Assembly: GCA_051653625.1 (NCBI GenBank)
Contig: JBOFWM010000081.1
Coordinates: forward strand, 1 to 21,090
Reading direction: 5' to 3'
DNA: 21,090 bases
Source: SFDP01 sp051653625
GTDB lineage: Bacteria; Bacillota; Clostridia; Lachnospirales; Lachnospiraceae
Part shown: positions 1 through 7,422 of the stretch, piece by piece
Position numbering within the stretch: the stretch's first letter is position 1
Layout: each line of letters begins with the position of its first letter
The notes under the pieces: model-generated
What the model was told of the DNA's origin: nothing
What the model saw: the letters and a program-made list of their open reading frames with translations, nothing else
Databases searched by the model: none
Made by a program: the position numbers and the translations under genes

Positions 1-233
1 CAAAACCCTAAATCCTGTGAGACTAAATTGGAAGTTCTTTCTTCAATCACATTAGAATTAGGAGATCTTTCTATTGTTTCAGAAAAAACGACTGTTTTAC
101 TTTTGCCTTTACTTATCTCATTTGTAACAACAACAAATCCTAATATGATAAGAGCAAATACAGTTGCTCCTATCGTCATATAGACTAGCGGTAATCCTCC
201 TGCTCTATTTTCAAAATCCTCTGACTGCCTCAT
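1..233 (-). CDS. Hypothetical single-pass membrane protein, N-terminal part (truncated by window edge)
   Basis: An open frame starts 26 bases after the rnfB stop codon and runs off the left edge after 77 codons without a stop. The visible part has a short polar N-terminus (MRQSEDFENRAGG), one hydrophobic helix at about residues 15-37 (core IGATVFALIILGFVVV), then a lysine-rich stretch (ISKGKSK) and a polar serine/glutamate-rich region. A purine-rich AAAGGA lies 13 bases before the ATG, which is a rather long spacing. I do not recognise the family. Its place directly behind rnfB suggests co-transcription with the rnf operon, and it could be an accessory protein or simply an unrelated downstream gene. 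No function can be given from this fragment. Confidence 0.6.
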   Translation of the reverse strand, partial: MRQSEDFENRAGGLPLVYMTIGATVFALIILGFVVVTNEISKGKSKTVVFSETIERSPNSNVIEERTSNLVSQDLGF

Positions 234-259
234 CTTGTGTTATAAATCCTTTCACATCT

Positions 260-1063
260 TTATACAATACATTTTTTCGGACATTTTTCTTTACAGATTC
301 CACATCCACTACATTTTTCGTAATCAATCCTTGCATAAAATCCTTCCATAACGATTGCATCACACGGACAATTCTTCTTACACAGCTGACAACCAATACA
401 CCCAACACTACATGCCTTCATAACTACCGGCCCTTTGTCTTTTGATTTACAAGATACTTTGCACGTTGCATGATATGGTACAAGATCAATTAATTTTTTT
501 GGACATGCATCAATACATTTTTTACATGCCTTACATGCCTCTTTGTTTACAACCGCTATTCCATCTATAATATCAATCGCATCAAATGGACAAACTTTTA
601 TACAATTTCCATACCCCAAACAGCCATGATTACAAGTTTTTGGTCCACCATTTGGTACAAAGTTTAACATTGCACAATCTTCTACTCCATGATACTCATA
701 ATCAACATTTGCTGCTTCTGTTGTTCCTTGACACGCAACAAATGCAACCATTTTTTCAGATTTTTCACTACTTGTTCCCATAATTGCATTAATTTGCGCT
801 CGAAGTTCATCACTACAAACAGGACATGCACTTGAAGTTGCTTCATTTTTTGCAATTGCACCTGCAAGCCCAGAACAACCAGGAAATCCACAGCCACCAC
901 AATTATTTCCTGGCAAAATCCCTAAAATTTTCTCTTCATTTTCGTCTACTTCTACTTTAAACTTAATAGCTGCAATCCCTAAGAATAACCCAATAAGTAA
1001 ACCTATGACCGCTACAGTTACTGTAGCAATTAAAATTCCTGCTATATTCATATTACTAACCAT
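260..1063 (-). CDS. rnfB: Rnf electron transport complex subunit B (multi-cluster ferredoxin)
   Basis: RnfB accepts electrons from reduced ferredoxin on the cytoplasmic side and passes them into the membrane Rnf complex. The 267-residue protein begins with one hydrophobic helix (about 5-33) that anchors it. Next comes the cysteine motif NNCGGCGFPGC with a further CPVC, the N-terminal iron-sulfur domain of the RnfB/RsxB family. Four ferredoxin-type cysteine groups follow: CLGYGNCIKVCP, CKACKKCIDACP, CIGCQLCKKNCP and CSGCGICKEKCP. This is more than the two ferredoxin motifs of proteobacterial RsxB and is typical of the longer clostridial RnfB. It is the last recognisable rnf gene, 12 bases after rnfA. 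The first ATG has AGGA close upstream; a second ATG four codons on is also possible. Confidence 0.96.
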   Translation of the reverse strand: MVSNMNIAGILIATVTVAVIGLLIGLFLGIAAIKFKVEVDENEEKILGILPGNNCGGCGFPGCSGLAGAIAKNEATSSACPVCSDELRAQINAIMGTSSEKSEKMVAFVACQGTTEAANVDYEYHGVEDCAMLNFVPNGGPKTCNHGCLGYGNCIKVCPFDAIDIIDGIAVVNKEACKACKKCIDACPKKLIDLVPYHATCKVSCKSKDKGPVVMKACSVGCIGCQLCKKNCPCDAIVMEGFYARIDYEKCSGCGICKEKCPKKCIV

Positions 1064-1075
1064 TCCTTCCTATTT

Positions 1076-1660
1076 CTATAATAGTCCTGAGAATCCAATA
1101 AACGCAATGGCCATAAGACCTGCAATAATTAACACAATTGGCATTCCTTGTAGCGATTTTGGTATGTCATTATATTCAATTTTTTCTCTTATTCCTGCAA
1201 GAATTACCATTGCAATTGCAAAACCTATTCCAGTCGCTAACCCATTAATAATACTTGTAAAAATCCCATAACTATTTCTAACATTTCCAAGTGCAATTCC
1301 TAATACCGCACAATTGGTAGTAATAAGAGGTAGATAAACTCCTAATGATTCATATAAACTCTTTACATATTTTTTCAAAAACATTTCTACAAATTGTACA
1401 AGCGCTGCAATAACTAAAATAAACACAATCGTCTGCAAATAATTGATGTTTGCTTTATCTAGAATAAAAGTATAAATAATACTCGTCACTGCACTAGCAA
1501 GTGTCATAACAAAAATAACAGCTCCACTCATTCCAATTGCAGTTTCTATTTTTTTTGAGACCCCTAAAAACGGACATAATCCAAGAAATTGACTAAGAAC
1601 AACATTACTTACAAGCGCTGCACCAATTGCTAATAACAATAAATTAGTAAATTCTTCCAT
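1076..1660 (-). CDS. rnfA: Rnf electron transport complex subunit A
   Basis: RnfA is an integral membrane subunit of the ferredoxin:NAD oxidoreductase that forms part of the ion-translocating core. The 194-residue protein is almost entirely hydrophobic, with about six predicted helices. Near the N-terminus it carries the family signature SQFLGLCPFLGV, whose cysteine is conserved in RnfA/NqrE and contributes to an iron-sulfur site between RnfA and RnfE in studied complexes. A second internal stretch, TTNCAVLGIALG, supplies the matching cysteine in the second half of the pseudo-symmetric fold. The length matches the family. The start follows a GAGGGGG ribosome binding site that lies in the end of rnfE, three bases away, so translation of the two is probably coupled. 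Confidence 0.97.
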   Translation of the reverse strand: MEEFTNLLLLAIGAALVSNVVLSQFLGLCPFLGVSKKIETAIGMSGAVIFVMTLASAVTSIIYTFILDKANINYLQTIVFILVIAALVQFVEMFLKKYVKSLYESLGVYLPLITTNCAVLGIALGNVRNSYGIFTSIINGLATGIGFAIAMVILAGIREKIEYNDIPKSLQGMPIVLIIAGLMAIAFIGFSGLL

Positions 1661-1663
1661 ATT

Positions 1664-2401
1664 TTACACTGCCCCCTCTTCTTCTTTTTTTACTTCACTT
1701 GTATCATAAAACTTATTTTCACACCCCTTGTCTCCACAAGCCAAACAATCCGTTCCACATCCTGATTGAATTTTAGATACATCTTTTCCTTGTTTTTCAC
1801 CTTTCATTTTAACCATATTTTGTAATGCAGTTAAAAATGCTAATACAAAGAATGCTCCTGGAGCCAATACAAAAATACTAAAAGGAACATAACTAGCTGG
1901 CATAATACGTATTCCAAAAACTTCTCCTACACCTAATAATTCTCTTACTGCTCCAATACATGTTAACGCAAGAGAAAAACCAAGACCCATTCCTAATCCG
2001 TCAAATAAAGATGGAATAACAGGATTTTTAGATGCAAAAGACTCTGCTCTTCCTAATATAATACAATTTACAACAATCAAAGGAATGTATATTCCAAGCG
2101 CTTCATACAACGGTTGAATAAATCCTTGCAATAATAATTCTACAATTGTTACAAAGGATGCAATGATCACAATAAATGCAGGAATTCTTACTTTATTAGG
2201 AATTATATTTCTAAGCATTGAAATAATCACATTACTAAGCACTAATACAACGGTTGTTGTAAGACCCATTCCCAATCCATTCATTGCCGATGTTGTTACT
2301 GCTAATGTTGGACACATTCCAAGCATTAATACAAAGATAGGATTTTCATCGATTAATCCATTTTTTAATCTTTCACCTATACGACTCATTTTATCTACCA
2401 T
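1664..2401 (-). CDS. rnfE: Rnf electron transport complex subunit E with cysteine-rich tail
   Basis: RnfE is the membrane partner of RnfA in the ion-translocating core of Rnf. The body (about residues 10-205) is hydrophobic and carries the family segments NGLIDENPIFV, LGMCPTLAVTTSA and IPLIVVNCIILGRAE, with the conserved cysteines matching those of RnfA. After the last helix there is a hydrophilic tail of about 40 residues with the spacing C-x3-C-x2-C-x4-C (CGTDCLACGDKGC), then an acidic end. This tail is not part of the minimal RnfE/NqrD fold and is discussed as a finding. The start is uncertain: the first ATG has AAAGG only one base away, while an ATG at 2389 (MSRIGERL) would fit the usual family N-terminus. 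Confidence 0.95.
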   Translation of the reverse strand: MVDKMSRIGERLKNGLIDENPIFVLMLGMCPTLAVTTSAMNGLGMGLTTTVVLVLSNVIISMLRNIIPNKVRIPAFIVIIASFVTIVELLLQGFIQPLYEALGIYIPLIVVNCIILGRAESFASKNPVIPSLFDGLGMGLGFSLALTCIGAVRELLGVGEVFGIRIMPASYVPFSIFVLAPGAFFVLAFLTALQNMVKMKGEKQGKDVSKIQSGCGTDCLACGDKGCENKFYDTSEVKKEEEGAV

Positions 2402-2415
2402 ACCTTTCTGAAATT

Positions 2416-3018
2416 TTAATTACTCAATAAAACTTCTTTAAAATAATACACACCTGCATTTACACCATTTACGATTGCCGAACTTGTAATTGTAGCTCCA
2501 CTAATAGCATCAATTTGATTTGAAACTACTGCTTGAGTTTTAGTCACCTCAAATTGATCTATTTTTTTATCCTTAAATTGCGGAACAATTACATCGTCAG
2601 CATTCATTCCAAGCCCTGGTGTTTCACTGATAGATAATAAAGATATTCCGTTTATAATACCATCCTTTGAAATTCCCATTGCAAATTGAATATCACCTGC
2701 ATATCCGCTATGTGTGACAATATTCAAAACATATCCTAATTCTTCTTGGTTCGAATTTACAGCTTTATATACACTTTCAATTTCTTCCCCTCCAAGCCCA
2801 GCTTCATTTAATACTAACCGAAATTCTTCTGTTTCAATAACTTCTATCTCTTGAAAATCAGTTGCATCTGCAAATACATTAAAACATGCATCATTTTTCT
2901 TTTTTCCATTTTGAATTTCAATAGGTTCTTTTGTAATATCATATACAAACCCTAAAATCAAACCTGCTATTAAAGTAATACATCCTAAAACAAGTGTGTC
3001 TTTAATCATACTTTTCAT
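2416..3018 (-). CDS. rnfG: Rnf electron transport complex subunit G (covalent FMN subunit)
   Basis: RnfG carries a covalently bound FMN outside the membrane and relays electrons between the redox centres of the Rnf complex. The 200-residue protein has one N-terminal membrane helix (about 8-27), then an FMN-binding domain. The flavinylation motif SGATIT is at 173-178; in RnfG/NqrC proteins FMN is joined through a phosphoester bond to the final threonine of this motif. The preceding segment ETPGLG (132-137) is also typical of the FMN-binding domain. A strong AAAGGAGG overlaps the end of rnfD and sits 9 bases before this ATG, which supports the start and suggests translational coupling. An ApbE flavin transferase would be needed for maturation; none is seen in this window. 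Confidence 0.96.
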   Translation of the reverse strand: MKSMIKDTLVLGCITLIAGLILGFVYDITKEPIEIQNGKKKNDACFNVFADATDFQEIEVIETEEFRLVLNEAGLGGEEIESVYKAVNSNQEELGYVLNIVTHSGYAGDIQFAMGISKDGIINGISLLSISETPGLGMNADDVIVPQFKDKKIDQFEVTKTQAVVSNQIDAISGATITSSAIVNGVNAGVYYFKEVLLSN

Positions 3019-3020
3019 AC

Positions 3021-3953
3021 TTATTTTCCTCCTTTAACATAACTTTTTGGGTATGTTATTTTTTCAATCAGAGGAACTAATAAATTCCCAATTATAATCG
3101 CATAGGAAACACCTTCGGCACTTGCTCCAAATACTCTAAAGATTCCAGTTAAACATCCTAATACAATACCAAATATATATTGTCCTTTTATTGTGATTGG
3201 TCTTGTGACGTAATCTGTAGCCATAAAAAATGCACCCATCATAAGACCACCACCTGCTAAATGAGCTACAATATATGGAGCGTCAAATCCTTTTCCACTA
3301 AAAAGAATTAAAAATACAACAAAACTTACTATATAACTTCCTGGTATTCTAAGATCTATTACTCCAAGTAAGATTAATAAACATGCTCCAATTAAAAGTG
3401 CAATAACGCTTGTCTCTCCAATTGTTCCTGGGATATTACCGCGAATCATATTATAAAGATTTACACTTTCTCCAGCTTTTAATGCTGCAAGTGGTGTAGC
3501 ACTTGTATATGTATCTACTTGAAAATTTGTCATGATAGATGTAAAGGAAATCAGTAAAAAACATCTAGCTCCCAATGCAGGATTCATGAAATTTTGCCCA
3601 AGACCACCAAATAACATTTTTATTACTAAAATTGCAAAAACACCACCCACAACTGGTATCCAATATGGTACTGTAACTGGCAAATTTAGCCCTAACAGTA
3701 AACCAGTTATAACAGCTGAAAAATCACCTACTGTTATCTCTTTTTTCATTGCTATTTCAAATAGTAATTCCGTTAAAACACATGTTGCAATACATAACAA
3801 AACAAGGATTGCTGCTTTTATTCCAAAATTATAGATTCCATAAAAAGTAGTTGGTAATAAAGCAATCACTACTGCAAGCATAAGATTGCTTGATTTCATT
3901 TTACTTCTAACATGTGGATTTGAAGACACTTTCTTCAAGTTTGTTTTACTCAT
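3021..3953 (-). CDS. rnfD: Rnf electron transport complex subunit D (membrane FMN subunit)
   Basis: RnfD is a polytopic membrane subunit that binds FMN covalently and is thought to provide part of the Na+ or H+ path. The 310-residue protein has a short polar N-terminus (SSNPHVRSKM is a family-type sequence) and about nine or ten hydrophobic helices. Family motifs include GLLLGLNLP near residue 84 and GGLGQNFMNPALGAR at 116-130. The flavinylation site SATPL is at 151-155 with Thr153 as expected FMN acceptor. AAGGAG lies 8 bases before the ATG. It follows rnfC by 16 bases. The sequence alone does not tell whether this complex moves Na+ or H+. Confidence 0.97.
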   Translation of the reverse strand: MSKTNLKKVSSNPHVRSKMKSSNLMLAVVIALLPTTFYGIYNFGIKAAILVLLCIATCVLTELLFEIAMKKEITVGDFSAVITGLLLGLNLPVTVPYWIPVVGGVFAILVIKMLFGGLGQNFMNPALGARCFLLISFTSIMTNFQVDTYTSATPLAALKAGESVNLYNMIRGNIPGTIGETSVIALLIGACLLILLGVIDLRIPGSYIVSFVVFLILFSGKGFDAPYIVAHLAGGGLMMGAFFMATDYVTRPITIKGQYIFGIVLGCLTGIFRVFGASAEGVSYAIIIGNLLVPLIEKITYPKSYVKGGK

Positions 3954-3969
3954 TCTATTTTCTCCTTCT

Positions 3970-5286
3970 CTACTTCTTTCTCTTCGCTAACATCACTTTA
4001 CGCATTGATTTAATACTTTGTGCTAGTTGTCTTTTTGCTGGACAAACATAGCTACAACATCCACATTCAATACACTCAAGTCCATTCATTTTTACAAATT
4101 CATCTTCCTTATGTTGATTTGATAAATCTGCCAGCTTAGAAGGTAAAATACGACTTGGACAGTCCTCAACACATCGTCCACAATTAATACATGCTGTTTC
4201 CTTCATTCTTGATACATCATCTCTGCTAAAAAGTAACAATGCAGACGCTGTTTTTGTAGTCGGAACATTTAAGTCAAATAATCCAAATCCCATCATTGGA
4301 CCACCTGAAATCATTTTAATTACTTCTTTTTTATATCCACCAGCTTCCTCAATAAGTTCGCTATAACTAGAACCAATTTTCACTTTGAAATTTCTTGGTT
4401 TTGCAATTGCATCCCCAGAAACTGTGACAATTCGCTCTGTCAATGGTTTATTATGTATTACTGCATGATAAATTGCAGTTACCGTATCAATATTATTTAC
4501 AATACATCCAACATCTGCAGGTAATAAGGTAGAATTTAATTTTCGTTTTGTTGTTGCATAAATTAATTGACGTTCTCCCCCTTGTGGATACTTTGTCTTT
4601 AATGCTTTTACGATAATTCTACTTTCATCTATTGTGATATTTTTGAATTTTCGAATACAATCTTCTTTATTATCTTCTATTGCAAGTATCCCTTTTGCAT
4701 TTGGGAATAATTGAAGCATTACTTTTAATCCTTCTACTATCTTTTCTGGTTCTTCTAGCATTCGACGATAATCAGATGTTAAATATGGCTCACATTCTGC
4801 TCCATTCACAATCACATAATCAATTGCTTCTGGATTTTTTGGCGATAATTTTACATGTGTTGGAAAACCTGCCCCTCCCATTCCAACAATACCTGCTTCT
4901 TTTACTGCCTCAATAATTTCTTCTCTCGATAATTCTTCTAACGGTTTTATTGGTTTTTGTTCACATTCTGTGTAATTATGATCGTTTTCAATCACAATAC
5001 TCATAACAAACTCTCCAGTTACTACGCGTCTTGGTTCAATTGCTTTTACAACACCAGATACCGAGGAAAAAATAGATGCACTAATAAAACCGGAAGACTC
5101 AGCAATTTTTTGTCCTACTAATACCGCATCTCCTTTTGCAACTATTGGTGTGGCTGGTGCTCCAATATGTTGTGATACTGGAAATACTAACTCTCCTTTT
5201 GGTAAAATACTTTTAATTTTTTTATCTTTCGATAATTCCTTACCTTCATAAGGATGAATTCCACCCTTAAATGTGAATTTTGTCAT
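3970..5286 (-). CDS. rnfC: Rnf electron transport complex subunit C (NADH/FMN-binding)
   Basis: RnfC is the peripheral cytoplasmic subunit that interacts with NAD(H), holds FMN, and resembles the NuoF subunit of complex I. The 438-residue protein begins with the RnfC barrel-sandwich region (GGIHPYEGKELS). A glycine-rich nucleotide-binding loop GIVGMGGAGFPT spans about 132-143. Two [4Fe-4S] motifs lie near the C-terminus: CINCGRCVEDCP from 366 and CIECGCCSYVCP from 405. The length matches clostridial RnfC and there is no long C-terminal repeat extension as in enterobacterial RsxC. It is the first gene of the rnf operon, with AAAGGAG upstream of the ATG and a candidate promoter just before that. 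Confidence 0.97.
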   Translation of the reverse strand: MTKFTFKGGIHPYEGKELSKDKKIKSILPKGELVFPVSQHIGAPATPIVAKGDAVLVGQKIAESSGFISASIFSSVSGVVKAIEPRRVVTGEFVMSIVIENDHNYTECEQKPIKPLEELSREEIIEAVKEAGIVGMGGAGFPTHVKLSPKNPEAIDYVIVNGAECEPYLTSDYRRMLEEPEKIVEGLKVMLQLFPNAKGILAIEDNKEDCIRKFKNITIDESRIIVKALKTKYPQGGERQLIYATTKRKLNSTLLPADVGCIVNNIDTVTAIYHAVIHNKPLTERIVTVSGDAIAKPRNFKVKIGSSYSELIEEAGGYKKEVIKMISGGPMMGFGLFDLNVPTTKTASALLLFSRDDVSRMKETACINCGRCVEDCPSRILPSKLADLSNQHKEDEFVKMNGLECIECGCCSYVCPAKRQLAQSIKSMRKVMLAKRKK

Positions 5287-5325
5287 AGATTATAGTCACT
5301 CCTTTACTCGTATTCTTCGGTAGAC

Positions 5326-5354
5326 ATTACAATAAATATACTATTTTTCATCAA
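5326..5354 (-). promoter_or_regulatory. Candidate promoter of the rnf operon
   Basis: On the minus strand TTGATG (5349-5354) and TGTAAT (5326-5331) are separated by 17 bases, which fits a sigma-A type promoter, though the -10 box departs from consensus at its second base. It would start transcription about 30-35 bases before the rnfC ATG and leave a short leader with the ribosome binding site. It lies in the 136-base gap shared with the divergent gene at 5423. No longer hairpin or riboswitch-like fold is apparent in this gap. Confidence 0.4.
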
Positions 5355-5422
5355 AAAATGCTACTGGATTTTTAAAATATGTGATATTATTATAGATATT
5401 TAGTAAGAAAGGTGTTTTACAA

Positions 5423-6526
5423 ATGATAATCATAAATGAACAAATCAAAAATGTAACAATAAACTATCCTTTAGAATCAATTAGTACTCCTGAATCTATC
5501 TTTTTTTTAGATATTGAAACTACAGGATTTAGTGCAAGTTCTTCATTTGTCTACTTAATAGGAGGATGTTTTTTAAAGAACAAAAAATTAGAATATATCC
5601 AATGGTTTGCAAAATCTGCAGATGAAGAAAAAGAGATTCTTATCGCATTTAAAGAATTTATTAAAAATTATACGATGCTCATTCATTTTAATGGTAATCA
5701 ATTTGATTTACCTTTTCTAATAAAAAGAGCAAATGTACACGATATCGACCTTTCTTTTGATACGTATAATGGACTTGATATTTATAAACGAATAAAACCT
5801 TATAAATACTTTTTAAAACTAAGCAATTGCCGCCAAAAAACAATTGAACATTTTCTTGGAATTAATCGCGAGGATAAATACTCTGGTGGAGAATTAATTT
5901 CAATTTATTCTGACTATTGTAATACTAACGACTCTTTATTTTTAAATCTTCTACTACTGCATAATAAAGAAGACTTAATTGGTATGATTGAGATTCTGCC
6001 TATACTTGCGTATAGTGATATCTTCAATCATACATTATATGTTAAAAAAGTGAATTCTAATTATTATAGAGATATTAATCATGATAAAAAACAAGAACTT
6101 GTTATTACTGTTCAACTATCAAAATCTTTATCTGTACCAATTTCATACCATGCAAATGAATGCTATTTTACAGCTACAAATGATATTGGTATTCTAAGAG
6201 TTCCAATATATGAAGAAGAGTTGAAATATTATTATGAAAATTATAAAGATTATTATTATTTACCTGATGAAGATGTTGCTATTCACAAATCAGTTTCTTC
6301 CTTTGTCGAAAAAACATATCGTGAAAATGCAACTGCTAAAACTTGTTATACACGAAAATTTTCTACATATCTTCCACAATGGGATTATATTTTTTCTCCA
6401 TTTTTTAAACGAGAATTTAAATCTCAAAATTTATTTTTTGAATTTACGGATGAGTTCAAAAAAAATCGCACTGCATTCTCGAATTATGCAAGTCATATTT
6501 TAATGATGTTAGCAAGTTTCAAATAA
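5423..6526 (+). CDS. YprB-like RNase H-fold exonuclease domain protein
   Basis: A 367-residue protein with an N-terminal DEDD-type 3'-5' exonuclease fold of the YprB/RNase_H_2 class. The acidic metal-binding residues are recognisable: D30 and E32 in FFLDIETTGF, D95 in HFNGNQFDLPF, and D184 in LLHNKEDLIGM. This order matches the three exonuclease motifs. The C-terminal half (about 200-367) is lysine- and tyrosine-rich with no motif I recognise; Bacillus YprB has TPR-like repeats there. The substrate is unknown, and a role in nucleic acid processing is inferred from the fold only. It is the only complete plus-strand gene. AAAGG lies 10 bases before the ATG, and a terminator follows directly, so it is probably a single-gene unit. 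Confidence 0.85.
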   Translation: MIIINEQIKNVTINYPLESISTPESIFFLDIETTGFSASSSFVYLIGGCFLKNKKLEYIQWFAKSADEEKEILIAFKEFIKNYTMLIHFNGNQFDLPFLIKRANVHDIDLSFDTYNGLDIYKRIKPYKYFLKLSNCRQKTIEHFLGINREDKYSGGELISIYSDYCNTNDSLFLNLLLLHNKEDLIGMIEILPILAYSDIFNHTLYVKKVNSNYYRDINHDKKQELVITVQLSKSLSVPISYHANECYFTATNDIGILRVPIYEEELKYYYENYKDYYYLPDEDVAIHKSVSSFVEKTYRENATAKTCYTRKFSTYLPQWDYIFSPFFKREFKSQNLFFEFTDEFKKNRTAFSNYASHILMMLASFK

Positions 6527-6532
6527 TAAATA

Positions 6533-6576
6533 AAAACCGACCCCTAAATCTTTGTATTGATTAAGGAGTCGGTTTT
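6533..6576. terminator. Bidirectional intrinsic terminator between yprB-like gene and cheR
   Basis: An inverted repeat with left arm AAAACCGAC at 6533-6541 and right arm GTCGGTTTT at 6568-6576 is extended by CCT/AGG pairing after one mismatch. The A-run and T-run at the two ends allow it to work in both directions. It lies seven bases after the plus-strand gene and twelve bases before the end of cheR, so it can end both convergent transcripts. Confidence 0.85.
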
Positions 6577-6587
6577 ATCTTATTATT

Positions 6588-7364
6588 TTATTCTTTTCCA
6601 TAAAAAAAAGAACTGATTCTTGTATATCCTATTTCTTTATAATTTAAAATTTGTTCTGTACTACCTATAAAAAGTTTTCCACCAGGTGCTAATGCTTTGA
6701 AAAATTTTCTATACACTTCTTCTTTTGCATCCTCTGTAAAATAAATCAAAACATTTCTACATACAATCATATGATAATTTGCTGGATAAGAATCTTTCAA
6801 TAAATTTCCCTCTTGAAAACGAACACATCTTTTTATTTCTTCTGAAATTTGATAAGATAGTCCTACTTTTGTGAAATACTTAGACTTAAACTCTGCCGGA
6901 ACTGCTTCAATACTTTTTTCATTGTACAATCCCATTTTTGCTTTTTCTATTACCTGCTTATCAATGTCTGTTGCAAAAATTCTAATTTGATTTAAAGGAA
7001 TATGTTTAGATAATGCCATTACTAAAGAATAAGGTTCATCTCCTGTACTACATGCAGCACTCCAGATTTTCAAGTTCTTTCCAAATGTTTGAATCAATTC
7101 TGGTATGATTTTTTGATCTAAAAATTTCCATTGATCTGGGTTTCTATAAAATTCAGATACATTAATTGTTAAGTAATTAATGAATCGTTCAAATAATTCT
7201 TTATCATCCTTTAATCCTCGAATAAAATTATCATATCCGATAATATTATTCTTCATAATCAAAGTATCAATACGCCTTTTCATTTGACTTTCTTTATATG
7301 CATTTAAATCTATTTTAGTAAGGTTATAAACTTCCTTTTTAAAATATTCATAATCATATTTCAT
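6588..7364 (-). CDS. cheR: CheR-type chemotaxis protein methyltransferase
   Basis: CheR transfers methyl groups from S-adenosylmethionine to glutamates of chemoreceptors. The 258-residue protein has the N-terminal helical domain with the family segment LTINVSEFYRN (about 65-75). The SAM-binding fold follows, with IWSAACSTGDEPYS (about 100-113), where the E-P-Y-S part is diagnostic. A later NVLIYF matches the conserved CheR C-terminal motif. A GTG six codons upstream also opens the frame, but AAGGGA sits 9 bases before the ATG at 7364, which I take as the start. No receptor, cheA, cheB or cheY is next to it, so this is a solo copy. It lies behind the terminator of the S1 gene; I see no clear promoter of its own. 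Confidence 0.93.
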   Translation of the reverse strand: MKYDYEYFKKEVYNLTKIDLNAYKESQMKRRIDTLIMKNNIIGYDNFIRGLKDDKELFERFINYLTINVSEFYRNPDQWKFLDQKIIPELIQTFGKNLKIWSAACSTGDEPYSLVMALSKHIPLNQIRIFATDIDKQVIEKAKMGLYNEKSIEAVPAEFKSKYFTKVGLSYQISEEIKRCVRFQEGNLLKDSYPANYHMIVCRNVLIYFTEDAKEEVYRKFFKALAPGGKLFIGSTEQILNYKEIGYTRISSFFYGKE

Positions 7365-7388
7365 GATATAATTTCCCTTCACATAAAA

Positions 7389-7416
7389 ACACGCAACATG
7401 AAATCACGTTGCGTGT
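7389..7416 (-). terminator. Intrinsic terminator of the tetR-to-S1 operon
   Basis: A perfect 9-bp stem, ACACGCAAC at 7389-7397 pairing with GTTGCGTGT at 7408-7416, encloses a 10-base loop. On the minus strand it is followed by a T-run. It begins six bases after the stop codon of the S1 gene and lies before cheR, so it marks the operon end. Readthrough would be one way to express cheR. Confidence 0.9.
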
Positions 7417-7422
7417 AAATAG

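Noticed and set aside
164..445. Plus-strand open frame of 93 codons across the rnfB end
   Set aside because: It is antisense to the RnfB ferredoxin motifs and to the start of the partial membrane protein gene; there is no ribosome binding site or recognisable domain.
5287..5422. Possible riboswitch or leader RNA between rnfC and the divergent nuclease gene
   Set aside because: The gap is only 136 bases, is AT-rich, and must hold two promoters and two ribosome binding sites. I see no stable hairpin or conserved aptamer sequence.
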